Shown here one piece after another: positions 42,488-50,653 of a stretch of 55,161 bases of DNA (position 1 is the first letter of the stretch; each line of letters opens with the position of its first letter). Position numbers and translations under genes: made by a program. Under the pieces are notes generated by a model. The model did no database searches, was not told the DNA's origin, and was given only the letters and a program-made list of their open reading frames with translations. The stretch comes from Planctomycetota bacterium (GTDB lineage Bacteria; Planctomycetota; UBA1135; GCA-002748355): NCBI GenBank assembly GCA_020426005.1, contig JAGQQW010000008.1:1-55161 (forward strand), read 5' to 3'.

Positions 42488-44320
42488 TCAGCGAATGCGG
42501 AACGCGCGGAGCTCGTCGAGACGAAGCGAGCCGGACGCGACGTTCGCCCCCTGGAGCCAAAGGTCGATTCCTTTCAGCGTCGGGTTGCTCGGAATCGGTA
42601 GGCGAAGCTCCGCGCGGCCCGTCGTCAGGACTGCTGCCGCGAGTACGGAGATGCCGCCCGTCAAATCGAGTCGCAACACACCATAGGGAGCGATCGGCAC
42701 GACGGCAGGTGCGGTGCCGAGGAAGGCGATGCCGACGCTCGTGGCCGGTCCTTCGAAGCCCATGCGCAGCTCGCCGCCTGGCGTCGCGGTTCCGCTCGTG
42801 ACGAAGTGATCCGTGTCCCCGGCGCGGCCATGTCGTTCGTTGGCGCCGAGGTAACCCTTCCAGAGGACCTTCGGCGTCGTGGTCGGGCCGGGTAGCTCGT
42901 AGAGGTAGATCGTGTCGGTGCCGACGTTGGTCGTCGAGTTGCGGTCGCGCACGAGCACGCCGATCTCCAGATCACCGTCCCCGTCGACGTCCCCGATCGT
43001 CGCCCCATTCAGATACGTGAACCCGGGCGTGCGGATCGGGAAGCCGGCTACCGACTTTCCCGCCTTGTCGTAGCAATCGAGATAGCCCTGGTTGTTGTTC
43101 ATCGCGCTCGAATCGACGAAGAACTCGACGCTTCCATCACCGTCGATGTCCGCGACGGTGAGTGGTGCCTGACCGCCGCCAGTCTTCACGACGGGGAAAC
43201 CCGTCTTGACCGTGCCCAAAGAGTCCCAAGCCCAGATCGCTGCGGAGTCGGTGATCTGCGTATCGCGACCGGCGAGCACTTCGAGCTTTCCGTCGCCATC
43301 GATATCGGCAATCGTCGGCGCGCAGTAGCTCCAAGTGCCGCCGAAGGACTGTGGCCAGCCGCCGAGGAGGTTGCCGCTCGCATCGAACATGTAGCAACCC
43401 GAGCCGGTCTTGTGCGTGCAGACGACGATCTCGAGCTTGGAATCTCCACGGAGGTCGGCGATCGCGGGAGACTGGTACGAGAAGTTCGCGGCATGCTTCG
43501 TCGACATGGGGTACGGCCAGCCCGTTTCGATCGTGCCGTCGCTCTGGATGCAATAGAGGGAGTTGTAGCTCGCGACGACGATCTCGAGTTTGCCGTCCGC
43601 ATCCACGTCCGCGACCGCCGCACTCGTCGCGGGCACGTGATCGAGAGCCACGGGCCACGCACCGGGGAATGCCGACCCGTCGTGGCGGAACACGTGCACC
43701 TTGCCGATCGGATACGCTCGCTCGAGGGCGATGATCTCGAGCTTGCCGTCACCGTCGAGATCGGCACACGTTGCGGCTTGCGAAACGATGTTGTTGTTGA
43801 GGTTCTTGGGCCAACCCGGCATCGCGGTACCATCGTCCCGGAAGACGTAGAGGCGTCCGCCGCTCGTCAGTCCACGAGTCGTCTGCACGATCTCGAACCG
43901 TCCATCGCCGTCGAGGTCCGCGACCGTCGGGACGTATTGCGCCATGCCGATCGTGGTTTGCGGCCAGCCTTTCTGCACCGTTCCGTCATGGCGCCACACG
44001 TAGACACTGCCCGTGCTGTTGTCGGCGTTGCAGTAGGCGCAGACGATTTCCTTCTTGCCGTCGCCGTCGAGATCTTCGAAGCAGAGCCCGCGCGCGGTCG
44101 CGAAGTTGTAGCTCGTCGTGATCGGCTTCGGCCAGCCGCTCACGAGGACCGGTGGTTGCGCCTCGGGGTCCAAGCGGTCTTCGATGGATCGCTCGACCGC
44201 GGACACCCGAGACGCACCCGGAACCGCGGAGGCCACATCGGTGATCGTGGCTCGCGAACCCTGCCATGGGAGGAAACCGGACGCGAGTACGGGGAGGACG
44301 AGCGGGAGTGTCGTGAGCAT
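42488..44320 (-). CDS. Secreted FG-GAP/VCBS-repeat propeller protein
   Basis: A 610-residue exported protein (signal peptide about 1-22). About nine blades of an integrin-like beta-propeller are visible, each with a calcium loop of the type DLDGDGKKEIV, DLDGDGRFEIV, DVDADGKLEIV, DIDGDGKLEVL or DVDGDGDLEIG, and GWP phrases between. A C-terminal module of about 100 residues contains LPIPSNPTLKGIDLWLQ and ends in RLDELRAFRIR; it resembles modules in two other secreted proteins of this window. The function is likely binding or adhesion. A TATCGT -10-like element lies six bases before the ATG. Confidence 0.85.
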   Translation of the reverse strand: MLTTLPLVLPVLASGFLPWQGSRATITDVASAVPGASRVSAVERSIEDRLDPEAQPPVLVSGWPKPITTSYNFATARGLCFEDLDGDGKKEIVCAYCNADNSTGSVYVWRHDGTVQKGWPQTTIGMAQYVPTVADLDGDGRFEIVQTTRGLTSGGRLYVFRDDGTAMPGWPKNLNNNIVSQAATCADLDGDGKLEIIALERAYPIGKVHVFRHDGSAFPGAWPVALDHVPATSAAVADVDADGKLEIVVASYNSLYCIQSDGTIETGWPYPMSTKHAANFSYQSPAIADLRGDSKLEIVVCTHKTGSGCYMFDASGNLLGGWPQSFGGTWSYCAPTIADIDGDGKLEVLAGRDTQITDSAAIWAWDSLGTVKTGFPVVKTGGGQAPLTVADIDGDGSVEFFVDSSAMNNNQGYLDCYDKAGKSVAGFPIRTPGFTYLNGATIGDVDGDGDLEIGVLVRDRNSTTNVGTDTIYLYELPGPTTTPKVLWKGYLGANERHGRAGDTDHFVTSGTATPGGELRMGFEGPATSVGIAFLGTAPAVVPIAPYGVLRLDLTGGISVLAAAVLTTGRAELRLPIPSNPTLKGIDLWLQGANVASGSLRLDELRAFRIR

Positions 44321-44326
44321 GCCATG

Positions 44327-44332
44327 ACGATA
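44327..44332 (-). promoter_or_regulatory. -10-like element of the FG-GAP gene
   Basis: Minus-strand CCGC-TATCGT ends six bases before the ATG at 44320, which implies a leaderless transcript if it is used. Confidence 0.35.
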
Positions 44333-44383
44333 GCGGTCTCGTCGCGCTCGTGTTGCCCACGATCGATACGGGTCACCGGCCGT

Positions 44384-44962
44384 TCATCGTTCTTTGAGCA
44401 CCATGTCGATGCACAGTGCCGCGGCGAGCAGGAGTGGGCCCGTGCCGACGGGATCCACCGAGTCCGCGAGTGCCACGATGTAGTTGTCCGCGCTCGTGAA
44501 CAGTTCTTTGCCGACCCCTGCCCACTTCTTGGTCACCGTGCCGAGGTTCGCACCGGATTCGTCCACGAACGTGAAGTTCCACCCAATGAAGTTGCCCTTG
44601 AGGTCCGCGACTTTGCGATCGTCGGCATCGAAGAGCTCGAACCTGCCGCCGACGGACAGCAGGCGCTGCTTGAACGTCCCGATCAGCGAGCCTTGGGGAT
44701 CGAGCACGCGGATTCGCGAACGCAAGAACGTGATGCCGCGCTCGATCACGAGCACGGTGTTTTGGTTCGCGTCCTTGAGGTCGATCTCGAAGGGCAGGAG
44801 GTTCTTGTGCACCAACAGCTTGAGCGCCTTGCGCATTGCCGAGGCGTTCTCGACGGCACTCGCGAGGAAGGTGCCGTCCGTGGCATCGAAGATGTCGAAG
44901 GCCTCGTGGAGCTTGGCGAGGCCGATGCGTTCGCGCACCAGATACGTACGTTTGTCGAGCAT
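44384..44962 (-). CDS. LURP-one/phospholipid-scramblase-like protein
   Basis: A 192-residue protein of the tubby-like LURP-one/scramblase superfamily (YxjI-like): a 12-strand barrel around a central C-terminal helix. Visible features are IFDATDGTFLASA, VIERGITFLRSRIRVLDPQGSLIG, RFELFDADDRKVADLKGNFIGWNFTFVDESG, GKELFTSADNYIVAL, and the hydrophobic helix VGTGPLLLAAALCIDMVL. The role in bacteria is unknown. A GCGC-TACGAC element at 44996-45001 lies 33 bases upstream on the same strand and is a possible -10. Confidence 0.75.
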   Translation of the reverse strand: MLDKRTYLVRERIGLAKLHEAFDIFDATDGTFLASAVENASAMRKALKLLVHKNLLPFEIDLKDANQNTVLVIERGITFLRSRIRVLDPQGSLIGTFKQRLLSVGGRFELFDADDRKVADLKGNFIGWNFTFVDESGANLGTVTKKWAGVGKELFTSADNYIVALADSVDPVGTGPLLLAAALCIDMVLKER

Positions 44963-45016
44963 GGATCCGAGTGTTGAGTTCGCGGGAATCGAGTCGTCGT
45001 AGCGCCGAACCGTCGC

Positions 45017-45373
45017 TCAGCCGGGAGGCCAGGCGAGTTCGCGGCCTCCGAGCACGTGGACGTGGAGGTGCATCACTTCTTGGCCGCCGTGGCGACCGTC
45101 GTTGATGACGGTTCGAAAGCCATCGTTCGCAAAGCCCTCTTGGCGAGCGATCTCACCAGCCACGAACAAGAGGTGTCCGAGCAGGGTTCGATCTTCTTCG
45201 CGCGCCGTGGACAGTTTGGGAAGGTAACGCTTGGGAATGATCAAGATGTGATGCGGCGCTTTGGGCGCGATGTCACGGAACGCCAGGCAGTGGATGTCGT
45301 CCCAGACGACGTCGGCCGGAATCTCTCCGCGCAGGATCTTGCCGAAGATCGTCGGATTGTCGTTGTCCGTCAT
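45017..45373 (-). CDS. HinT-type HIT hydrolase
   Basis: A 118-residue purine nucleoside phosphoramidase-type protein of the HinT group. Family marks are the N-terminal TIFGKILRGEIPADVVW, CLAFRDIAPKAPHHILIIPKR, FRTVINDGRHGGQEVMHLHVHVLGGR with the His triad HLHVHV, and the terminal Trp-Pro-Pro. The ATG at 45373 begins the family; the frame is open further upstream. TATCCT (45381-45386 on the minus strand) lies seven bases before the start, so the message may be leaderless. Divergent from the epimerase gene, with 53 bases between starts. Confidence 0.9.
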   Translation of the reverse strand: MTDNDNPTIFGKILRGEIPADVVWDDIHCLAFRDIAPKAPHHILIIPKRYLPKLSTAREEDRTLLGHLLFVAGEIARQEGFANDGFRTVINDGRHGGQEVMHLHVHVLGGRELAWPPG

Positions 45374-45380
45374 GCCGGCG

Positions 45381-45418
45381 AGGATACCCGCGAGCCGTGC
45401 GCAGGATGTGGGTAAGAT
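45381..45418. promoter_or_regulatory. Compact divergent promoter region (HinT / epimerase)
   Basis: Minus-strand TATCCT at 45381-45386 lies seven bases before the HinT ATG. Plus-strand TAAGAT at 45413-45418 lies eight bases before the epimerase ATG at 45427. With only 53 bases between the start codons, neither gene has room for a normal leader, so both could be leaderless. Confidence 0.4.
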
Positions 45419-45426
45419 CCCTCCGG

Positions 45427-46344
45427 ATGCGAGTCGTCGTGACAGGAGGGACGGGGTTCGTCGGGCGGGACGTCGTGGACGCATTGCTCGCGAGGGACGA
45501 AGACGTGACGGTCGTCACCCGGGATGCTTCGCGCATGCCGCAGTCGATCCAAGGCCGCGTGGCGACATGCACGTGGAACGAGCTCGATCTCGACGGAGTC
45601 GATGCGGTCGTGCATCTCGCTGGTGAGAACCTCTTCGCAAGGCGTTGGTCGAAGGCGCAGAAGCAGCGGATCCTGTCGAGTCGTGTGGACTCGAGCGAGA
45701 AGCTCCTCGAAGCGATCCAGCGCGCGGCGCAGCGCCCGCGCGTGCTCGTGCACGCTTCCGCAATCGGCTACTACGGACCGAAGGTCGGAGCAGAACAAGA
45801 TGACGAGGTCGACGAAACTTCCCCGCCGGGGTCGGACTTCCTCGCCGAAGTCTGTGTGGCATGGGAGGCCGCGTGTTCGCCGGCGTGTGACCTCGGACTT
45901 CGCGTCGTGCCCCTGCGTCTGGGCATCGTGCTCGGTGAGGGTGGCGGCGCTCTGCAGGAGATGAAGACGCCGTTCCTGTTCTTCATCGGTGGACCGATCG
46001 GGGACGGGAAGCAGTGGATGTCTTGGGTGCACTTGCGCGACGTCTCGCGACTGGCGCTCCTCGCGATCGACGACGAGCGCTGCACCGGTCCACTCAACGT
46101 CGTGGCGCCGCACCCCGTGCGGATGAATACGTTCGCCAAAGCGCTCGGTCGCGCGATGATGAGGCCGTCGTGGTTGCGTGTGCCACGCTTCGCGATTCGA
46201 CTCTTCGTCGGCGAGGCCGCATCCACGATCGTCGAGGGGCAACGCGTCGTGCCGCTTCGGGCCCGCGAACTCGGCTACGGGTTCGAGTATGCAGAAGTCG
46301 CAGAGGCGCTGACCGACATCCTACGCTCGGACTCTGACGCCTGA
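45427..46344 (+). CDS. TIGR01777-type NAD(P)-dependent epimerase
   Basis: A 305-residue extended-SDR protein of the YfcH/SulA-like family (TIGR01777, with the C-terminal DUF1731-like part). The Rossmann motif VTGGTGFVGRDVVDAL starts at residue 5. VVHLAGENLFARRWSKAQKQRILSSRV is the family hallmark, and ASAIGYYGPK holds the active-site Tyr region. LRLGIVLGEGGGAL and WVHLRDVSR follow. The substrate is unknown for the family. The ATG at 45427 begins directly with the Rossmann strand. Confidence 0.88.
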   Translation: MRVVVTGGTGFVGRDVVDALLARDEDVTVVTRDASRMPQSIQGRVATCTWNELDLDGVDAVVHLAGENLFARRWSKAQKQRILSSRVDSSEKLLEAIQRAAQRPRVLVHASAIGYYGPKVGAEQDDEVDETSPPGSDFLAEVCVAWEAACSPACDLGLRVVPLRLGIVLGEGGGALQEMKTPFLFFIGGPIGDGKQWMSWVHLRDVSRLALLAIDDERCTGPLNVVAPHPVRMNTFAKALGRAMMRPSWLRVPRFAIRLFVGEAASTIVEGQRVVPLRARELGYGFEYAEVAEALTDILRSDSDA

Positions 46345-46358
46345 TCTGGAGACGCTGC

Positions 46359-46580
46359 TCAGGAGACGGCTGCTTCTTCGTGCTCGACCCGGATCACGTC
46401 GACCGGGCAATCCGCGGCGGCCAGGTGGATGTCTTCCTCGAGGTTCGAGAAGTGCGACTGGGCGTCCGTCCGGACGACGCAATCTTCGCCGTCTTCGACG
46501 AGGAAGACGTCCGGTGCCAGGTCCTGGCAGAGACTGCACGAGATGCAGCCGTCGTCGATCCAAACCTTCGAGATCTTCAT
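46359..46580 (-). CDS. Single-cluster ferredoxin
   Basis: A 73-residue acidic ferredoxin of the monocluster (Fer4_13-like) type. Cluster ligands are Cys12, Cys15 and Cys18 (CISCSLC) and Cys58 followed by Pro (DCPVDVI), giving one [4Fe-4S] centre. The intervening sequence APDVFLVEDGEDCVV is typical of bacterial and archaeal small ferredoxins. It passes electrons in the cytoplasm; no dedicated partner is adjacent. A TAATAC stretch upstream with TTGCAG about 15 bases before it is a possible promoter. Convergent with the epimerase gene. Confidence 0.88.
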   Translation of the reverse strand: MKISKVWIDDGCISCSLCQDLAPDVFLVEDGEDCVVRTDAQSHFSNLEEDIHLAAADCPVDVIRVEHEEAAVS

Positions 46581-46668
46581 GAGTGTCGGGATGGTGCCCC
46601 AAGAACGAGTATTACCTACCAGCGTGCTTCTGCAACAGGTGGTGGCTGGTTCGCCTCTACTCGTCTGC

Positions 46669-46674
46669 TACCGT
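46669..46674 (+). promoter_or_regulatory. -10-like element of the CoA operon
   Basis: TGC-TACCGT, eleven bases before the ATG of the 23-codon ORF at 46686 and about 80 bases before the first hydratase gene. Confidence 0.35.
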
Positions 46675-46685
46675 CTTCGGCACGC

Positions 46686-46757
46686 ATGGACCCGCCGGCG
46701 GACACGTTCCAGGGTCATTTTCGAGTTGTTCGCTATCTGCCTGACAAGACGCCATGA
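46686..46757 (+). CDS. Possible 23-codon leader ORF before the CoA operon
   Basis: The frame starts with ATG at 46686, eleven bases after a -10-like element, and ends in a TGA (46755-46757) that overlaps the ATG of the enoyl-CoA hydratase gene (ATGA). It would encode 23 residues, from MDPPADTF to YLPDKTP, without similarity I recognise. If translated it could couple ribosome loading to the operon. Codon use cannot be judged at this length, so this is a weak call. Confidence 0.3.
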   Translation: MDPPADTFQGHFRVVRYLPDKTP

Positions 46758-47593
46758 GTGACGCCATGAGTCACGACGCCATGAATCCCGATGACGCACC
46801 CTCGAAGGTCCGCTACCGAAAGGACGGCAAGATCGCGGTCTTGACGCTCGAGGACCCTCCGGCCAACTGCTACAGCCACGCGATGATGCGGGACCTGGAC
46901 AGCGCGATCCTCGAGGCGCGGTTCGATTCCGAAGTCGAGGTTCTCGTCCTCGCGAGCGCAGGGACCAAGTTCTTCTGTGCCGGCGCCGACATCGGGATGC
47001 TCGAAAACGCCGATCCGGTCTTCAAATACTACTTCTGCCTGCATGCGAACGAGACGCTCCTGCGGCTCGAACACACTCCGAAACTCGTCATCGCAGCGCT
47101 GCAAGGGCATTGTGTCGGAGGTGGTCTCGAGGTCGCGCTCGCCTGCGACCTGCGCATCGGATGTCGAGGTTCGGGCAAGGTCGGTTTGCCCGAGGTCGCT
47201 CTCGGCGTGCTGCCGGGCACCGGTGGAACCCAGCGTCTCACTCGGCTCGTCGGTAAGGACAAGGCGATTCAGCTGATGGTGACCGGGGACAACTTCGACT
47301 ACGAGCGCGCGGTCGACCTCGGCATCGTGCATGAACTGTTCGATGCAGAACGCGACGGTCTGAGTTTCGAAGAACAGGTCCTGGAATACGCCCGTCGATT
47401 CACGACACCGCGCAAAGCCGCGATGTCGGTCGGCCACATCAAGCGTGCGTGTCAGGGCGGCGACGGGCTCCCGCTCGAGCAGGGCCTGGCTCTCGAGCGC
47501 GAACTCCAGGCGAAGCTCTTCGCCAGCGCGGATGCCAAGGAAGGGCTCTCTGCCTACCTCGAGAAGCGCGCGCCGAACTTTCGTGGTCGTTGA
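46754..47593 (+). CDS. Enoyl-CoA hydratase/isomerase family protein (first)
   Basis: A 279-residue crotonase. The oxyanion-hole segments are FFCAGADIGML and GHCVGGGLEVALACD. Both catalytic glutamates of true hydratases are in place (GGGLEVA and LPEVALG), followed by GVLPGTGGTQRLTRLVG. It hydrates trans-2-enoyl-CoA in fatty-acid or related acyl-CoA breakdown. The ATG at 46754 follows the leader ORF; two further ATGs in the first ten codons are possible starts. It is first of four co-directional genes (hydratase, MDR, hydratase, 3-hydroxyacyl-CoA dehydrogenase). Confidence 0.88.
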   Translation: MSDAMSHDAMNPDDAPSKVRYRKDGKIAVLTLEDPPANCYSHAMMRDLDSAILEARFDSEVEVLVLASAGTKFFCAGADIGMLENADPVFKYYFCLHANETLLRLEHTPKLVIAALQGHCVGGGLEVALACDLRIGCRGSGKVGLPEVALGVLPGTGGTQRLTRLVGKDKAIQLMVTGDNFDYERAVDLGIVHELFDAERDGLSFEEQVLEYARRFTTPRKAAMSVGHIKRACQGGDGLPLEQGLALERELQAKLFASADAKEGLSAYLEKRAPNFRGR

Positions 47594-47608
47594 ACCGAGG
47601 GTGCACCG

Positions 47609-48637
47609 ATGCGAGCGATCCGCGTAGCGCGCCACGGAGATCTCGATGCGCTCGAACTCGTCGATGTAGACGAGCCGCGACCAGGGCCTCACGAGGTCCT
47701 CGTCGAGATGGCTGCCGTCGCGCTCAATCACCTCGATGTTTGGGTGCGCAAGGGCGTGCCGGGGCACGCGTTTCCGTTGCCGTTGATTCCGTGTTCGGAC
47801 GGGTCGGGTCGCGTAGTCGAGGTCGGCGACGGAGTGCGTGGGCTCGACGTGGGCGATGAGGTCTTCATCTTGCCGGGCGTGTCCGATGCTCGAGGTCCGG
47901 CGACGTTGCGAGGCGAGGACCATCTCGACCCGAGCTATCGAATCCTGGGTGAGGCATGCGATGGCCTCGCTCGCGAGCGCGTCGTGCTTCCGGCCGAGAA
48001 CGTGCACGTGAAGCCTTCGAGGTTGTCGATGGTCGAGGCAGCAGCGTTTCCGCTGTCGTTCTTGACGGCGTGGAACATGGTCGTGCGCCGCGCCTCTGTT
48101 CGCGCCGGCGAGACGGTCCTGGTCCAGGCCGGCGCGAGTGGTGTCGGTGTCGCGGCGATCCAGATCTGCAATCTGATCGGCGCTCGCGTGATCGCGACCG
48201 CGGGTTCTGCCGCCAAGTGCGCAAAGCTCGACGAGTTGGGCGTGCTCGAAGCGATCCGATACGACGAAGTCGACGTCGTCGAAGCCGTGCGTCGCATCGC
48301 ACCGAACGGTGTCGAGGTCGTCGTCGATCACGTTGGATCGGCGACGTTCGGGGACTCGATGCGTTGTTTGGCTCGGGCAGGTCGCTACGTCACGTGTGGC
48401 GCGACGACCGGAACGAAGGTCGACGTGCATCTCGGGCATGTCTTCTTCAAGAGCCTTTCGATCCTTGGCTCGACGATGGGGCGTCGCGGAGATCTGATCA
48501 CGATCGCGAAGCTCATGGACCAGGGCCGCCTCGTGCCGGTCGTCGGGGCCGTGCTCGATGGTCTCGAGGCGATGCGCGATGGACATCGGCTGCTCGAACA
48601 GCGCGAAGTCTTCGGTAAGGTCGTCGTTCGACTCTGA
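47609..48637 (+). CDS. MDR-family (zinc-type/quinone) oxidoreductase
   Basis: A 342-residue medium-chain dehydrogenase/reductase. The N-terminal GroES-like domain shows LNHLDVWVRKG and LIPCSDGSGRVVEVG. The nucleotide-binding domain has VLVQAGASGVGVAAIQICNLIGARVIATAG and VVVDHVGSATFGDSMRCLARAGRYVTCG. Structural zinc cysteines are absent, as in quinone-oxidoreductase-like and enoyl-reductase-like members. It probably uses NADPH. Position between two enoyl-CoA hydratases suggests an enoyl-CoA or acryloyl-CoA-type reductase, which is inference. GAGGGTG precedes the start, 15 bases after the first hydratase gene. Confidence 0.85.
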   Translation: MRAIRVARHGDLDALELVDVDEPRPGPHEVLVEMAAVALNHLDVWVRKGVPGHAFPLPLIPCSDGSGRVVEVGDGVRGLDVGDEVFILPGVSDARGPATLRGEDHLDPSYRILGEACDGLARERVVLPAENVHVKPSRLSMVEAAAFPLSFLTAWNMVVRRASVRAGETVLVQAGASGVGVAAIQICNLIGARVIATAGSAAKCAKLDELGVLEAIRYDEVDVVEAVRRIAPNGVEVVVDHVGSATFGDSMRCLARAGRYVTCGATTGTKVDVHLGHVFFKSLSILGSTMGRRGDLITIAKLMDQGRLVPVVGAVLDGLEAMRDGHRLLEQREVFGKVVVRL

Positions 48638-48650
48638 CGGGACAACTGAC

Positions 48651-49421
48651 ATGGCCGACCTCGTACTCGAAGCGGATCGCGGACCGGTCCGCATCTTGAC
48701 CATCAATCGCCCCGAGAAGCGCAACGCGCTCAACCTCGATGTCGTGCGTGCGCTCGAAGCAGCGCTCGCGCGCATTCGATCCGACGACGCGATTCGCGCC
48801 GTCGTGCTGACCGGGCATGGGGAGAAGGCGTTCGTCGCCGGTGCGGACATCGCCGAGCTGAAGGCGCGCGGCGCCCACGAGGCGCATCGCGGCTTCAACG
48901 CGGCGCTCTTCCTCGCCGTCGAAGAACTCGATGTCCCGGTCGTCGCCGCGATTCGTGGGTGGGCGCTCGGGGGAGGTATGGAACTCGCGATGGCGTGCGA
49001 CATCCGCATCGCGGGCGAGTCCGCGCGCTTCGGACAACCCGAACTCAATCTCGGGATCCTGCCAGCGGCAGGAGGTTTGCACCGGCTGCCCGTGCTCGTC
49101 GGTCTCGGGGTCGCCAAGGACCTAGTGCTGACAGGGCGCGTCATCGACTCGGCCGAAGCGCTGAGGATCGGACTCGTGAGTCGCGTCGTCGCGGACGAGC
49201 AGGTGCTCGAGGAAGCCATCGCCGCAGCGACGACGATCGCAGGCATGCCGCCGCTCGCGACCGGGCTCGCGAAGCGCGCGATGAATGCGCTCTTCCGCGT
49301 CCGGCCCGACACGGCGTTCGTGCTCGATTGCGCCGCCCAAGGGGTGCTCTTCGAGTCGCCGGAGAAACACGCGCGCATGCAGGCGTTCCTGGATGCGCAA
49401 GCTGCCAAGAAAGCGAAGTGA
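48651..49421 (+). CDS. Enoyl-CoA hydratase (second)
   Basis: A 256-residue crotonase of normal length. Oxyanion-hole segments are AFVAGADIAEL and GWALGGGMELAMACD. Both catalytic glutamates are present (GGGMELA and QPELNLG), followed by GILPAAGGLHRLPVLVG, in which the usual GGTQRL is changed to GGLHRL. It shares the same fold as the first hydratase but is clearly a separate paralogue. The start at 48651 (MADLVLEA) is 13 bases after the MDR gene. Its stop overlaps the ATG at 49421 (TGATG). Confidence 0.9.
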   Translation: MADLVLEADRGPVRILTINRPEKRNALNLDVVRALEAALARIRSDDAIRAVVLTGHGEKAFVAGADIAELKARGAHEAHRGFNAALFLAVEELDVPVVAAIRGWALGGGMELAMACDIRIAGESARFGQPELNLGILPAAGGLHRLPVLVGLGVAKDLVLTGRVIDSAEALRIGLVSRVVADEQVLEEAIAAATTIAGMPPLATGLAKRAMNALFRVRPDTAFVLDCAAQGVLFESPEKHARMQAFLDAQAAKKAK

Positions 49422-49432
49422 TGGAGAATCCG

Positions 49433-50293
49433 ATGAACGGGAACGAACTCGAACGCGTCGTCGTGCTAGGCGCCGGAACGATGGGGTCGGGGATCGCCCA
49501 GGTCGCAGCGGCGAGTGGTTACGAGGCCGTGCTCTACGACATCGACGACGCGGCCGTCGCGCGTGGTCTCGCTGGTATCCAAGCGACACTCGAGAAGGGC
49601 GTCCAGAAAGGCAAGGTCTCCGAGGACGAACGAGCCACGACCCTGTCGCGGATTCGCTGCACGACCGATCTCGCGGATGGCTGTGCCGGCGCAGCCGTCG
49701 TGATCGAGGCCGCTCCCGAGTCGATGAACCTCAAGCAGCGCATCTTCGGCGATGTCGCGGGGATCGTGGACGACCGATGTCTGCTCGCGACCAACACGTC
49801 GTCGCTCGCCGTGAGCGAAATCGCGAGTGTGGTTCCCCGGCCCGAACGCTTCTGCGGTCTGCACTTCTTCAACCCGCCGCCGCTGATGAAGCTGCTCGAG
49901 ATCGTGCGCGCCAAGCAGACGACGGACGAGACGATCGAGCGTGCGCGTGCATTCGCGCTGCGGCTCGGCAAGGATCCGATCGTCGTCAAGGACGCGCCAG
50001 GCTTCGCTTCGTCGAGGCTCGGCATCACGCTCGGCCTCGAAGCGATCCGTATGGTCGAAGAAGGGGTCGCGTCGGCCGAGGACATCGACAAGGCGATGAC
50101 TCTCGGGTACCGCCATCCGATGGGGCCGCTACAGCTCACGGATCTCGTCGGTCTCGACGTACGCCTCGCGATCGCGCGTTACCTGGCCGAGAAGCTCGAT
50201 GATCGGCGCTTCGAGCCGCCAGCGCTGCTCGTTCGCATGGTCGAAGAAGGCAAGCTCGGCAAGAAGAGCGGTCAGGGCTTCTACACGTGGTAG
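49433..50293 (+). CDS. 3-Hydroxyacyl-CoA (3-hydroxybutyryl-CoA) dehydrogenase
   Basis: A 286-residue NAD-dependent dehydrogenase that oxidises L-3-hydroxyacyl-CoA. The Rossmann motif VVVLGAGTMGSGIAQVAA lies at the N-terminus. The catalytic His/Glu region is GLHFFNPPPLMKLLEIV, NTSSL marks the substrate loop, and the C-terminal domain has KDAPGFASSRLGITLGLEAIRMVEEG, YRHPMGPLQLTDLVGLD and the terminal GKKSGQGFYTW. Start: GGAGA lies five bases before the ATG at 49433; the ATG at 49421, which overlaps the preceding stop, would add four residues. Last gene of the CoA operon, converging on thioredoxin. Confidence 0.92.
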   Translation: MNGNELERVVVLGAGTMGSGIAQVAAASGYEAVLYDIDDAAVARGLAGIQATLEKGVQKGKVSEDERATTLSRIRCTTDLADGCAGAAVVIEAAPESMNLKQRIFGDVAGIVDDRCLLATNTSSLAVSEIASVVPRPERFCGLHFFNPPPLMKLLEIVRAKQTTDETIERARAFALRLGKDPIVVKDAPGFASSRLGITLGLEAIRMVEEGVASAEDIDKAMTLGYRHPMGPLQLTDLVGLDVRLAIARYLAEKLDDRRFEPPALLVRMVEEGKLGKKSGQGFYTW

Positions 50294-50326
50294 TCCGATT
50301 CCGCTGGCGCGCTCCGGCCGACTCGA

Positions 50327-50653
50327 TCAGCCGATGACCTTGTCGGTCAGAGCCTTGATCTCTTTGAGGTCGCGATAGCCCATGAAGCGATCGACTTCCG
50401 CGCCGTTCTTGAAGAAGATGCAGGTCGGCACGCCTTGGATCCCGAAGCGGATCGCGGTCTGCCTCGCTTGATCGATGTCGACCTTGCGAACAAGGAGCTT
50501 GCCTTCGTATTCCTGAGCGACGGCTTCGATCACCGGCGCGAGCGCTTTGCACGGCTGGCACCACGTGGCGGAGAAGTCGATGAGCACCGGTGTGTCCGAG
50601 GCTTCGACCGTTTCTTGGAAGTCCGTGTCGTTCAGTTCTTGCAGTCCTGCCAT
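50327..50653 (-). CDS. trxA: Thioredoxin
   Basis: A 108-residue thioredoxin of standard length. The active site is WCQPC (Cys32, Cys35), an uncommon Gln in place of the usual Gly. FSATWC precedes it, the cis-proline is in GVPTCIFF, and the C-terminal helix is GYRDLKEIKALTDK. It reduces cytoplasmic disulfides. The start at 50653 is the family start; the frame continues upstream without similarity. A perfect TTGACA lies on the same strand at 50754-50759, 100 bases upstream, but a good -10 hexamer at 17 bases is not evident. Confidence 0.93.
   Translation of the reverse strand: MAGLQELNDTDFQETVEASDTPVLIDFSATWCQPCKALAPVIEAVAQEYEGKLLVRKVDIDQARQTAIRFGIQGVPTCIFFKNGAEVDRFMGYRDLKEIKALTDKVIG

Noticed and set aside
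46733..49408. 891-residue minus-strand ORF
   Set aside because: It is antisense to the two hydratase genes and the MDR gene, is dominated by Ser/Arg/His runs and has no recognisable domain.
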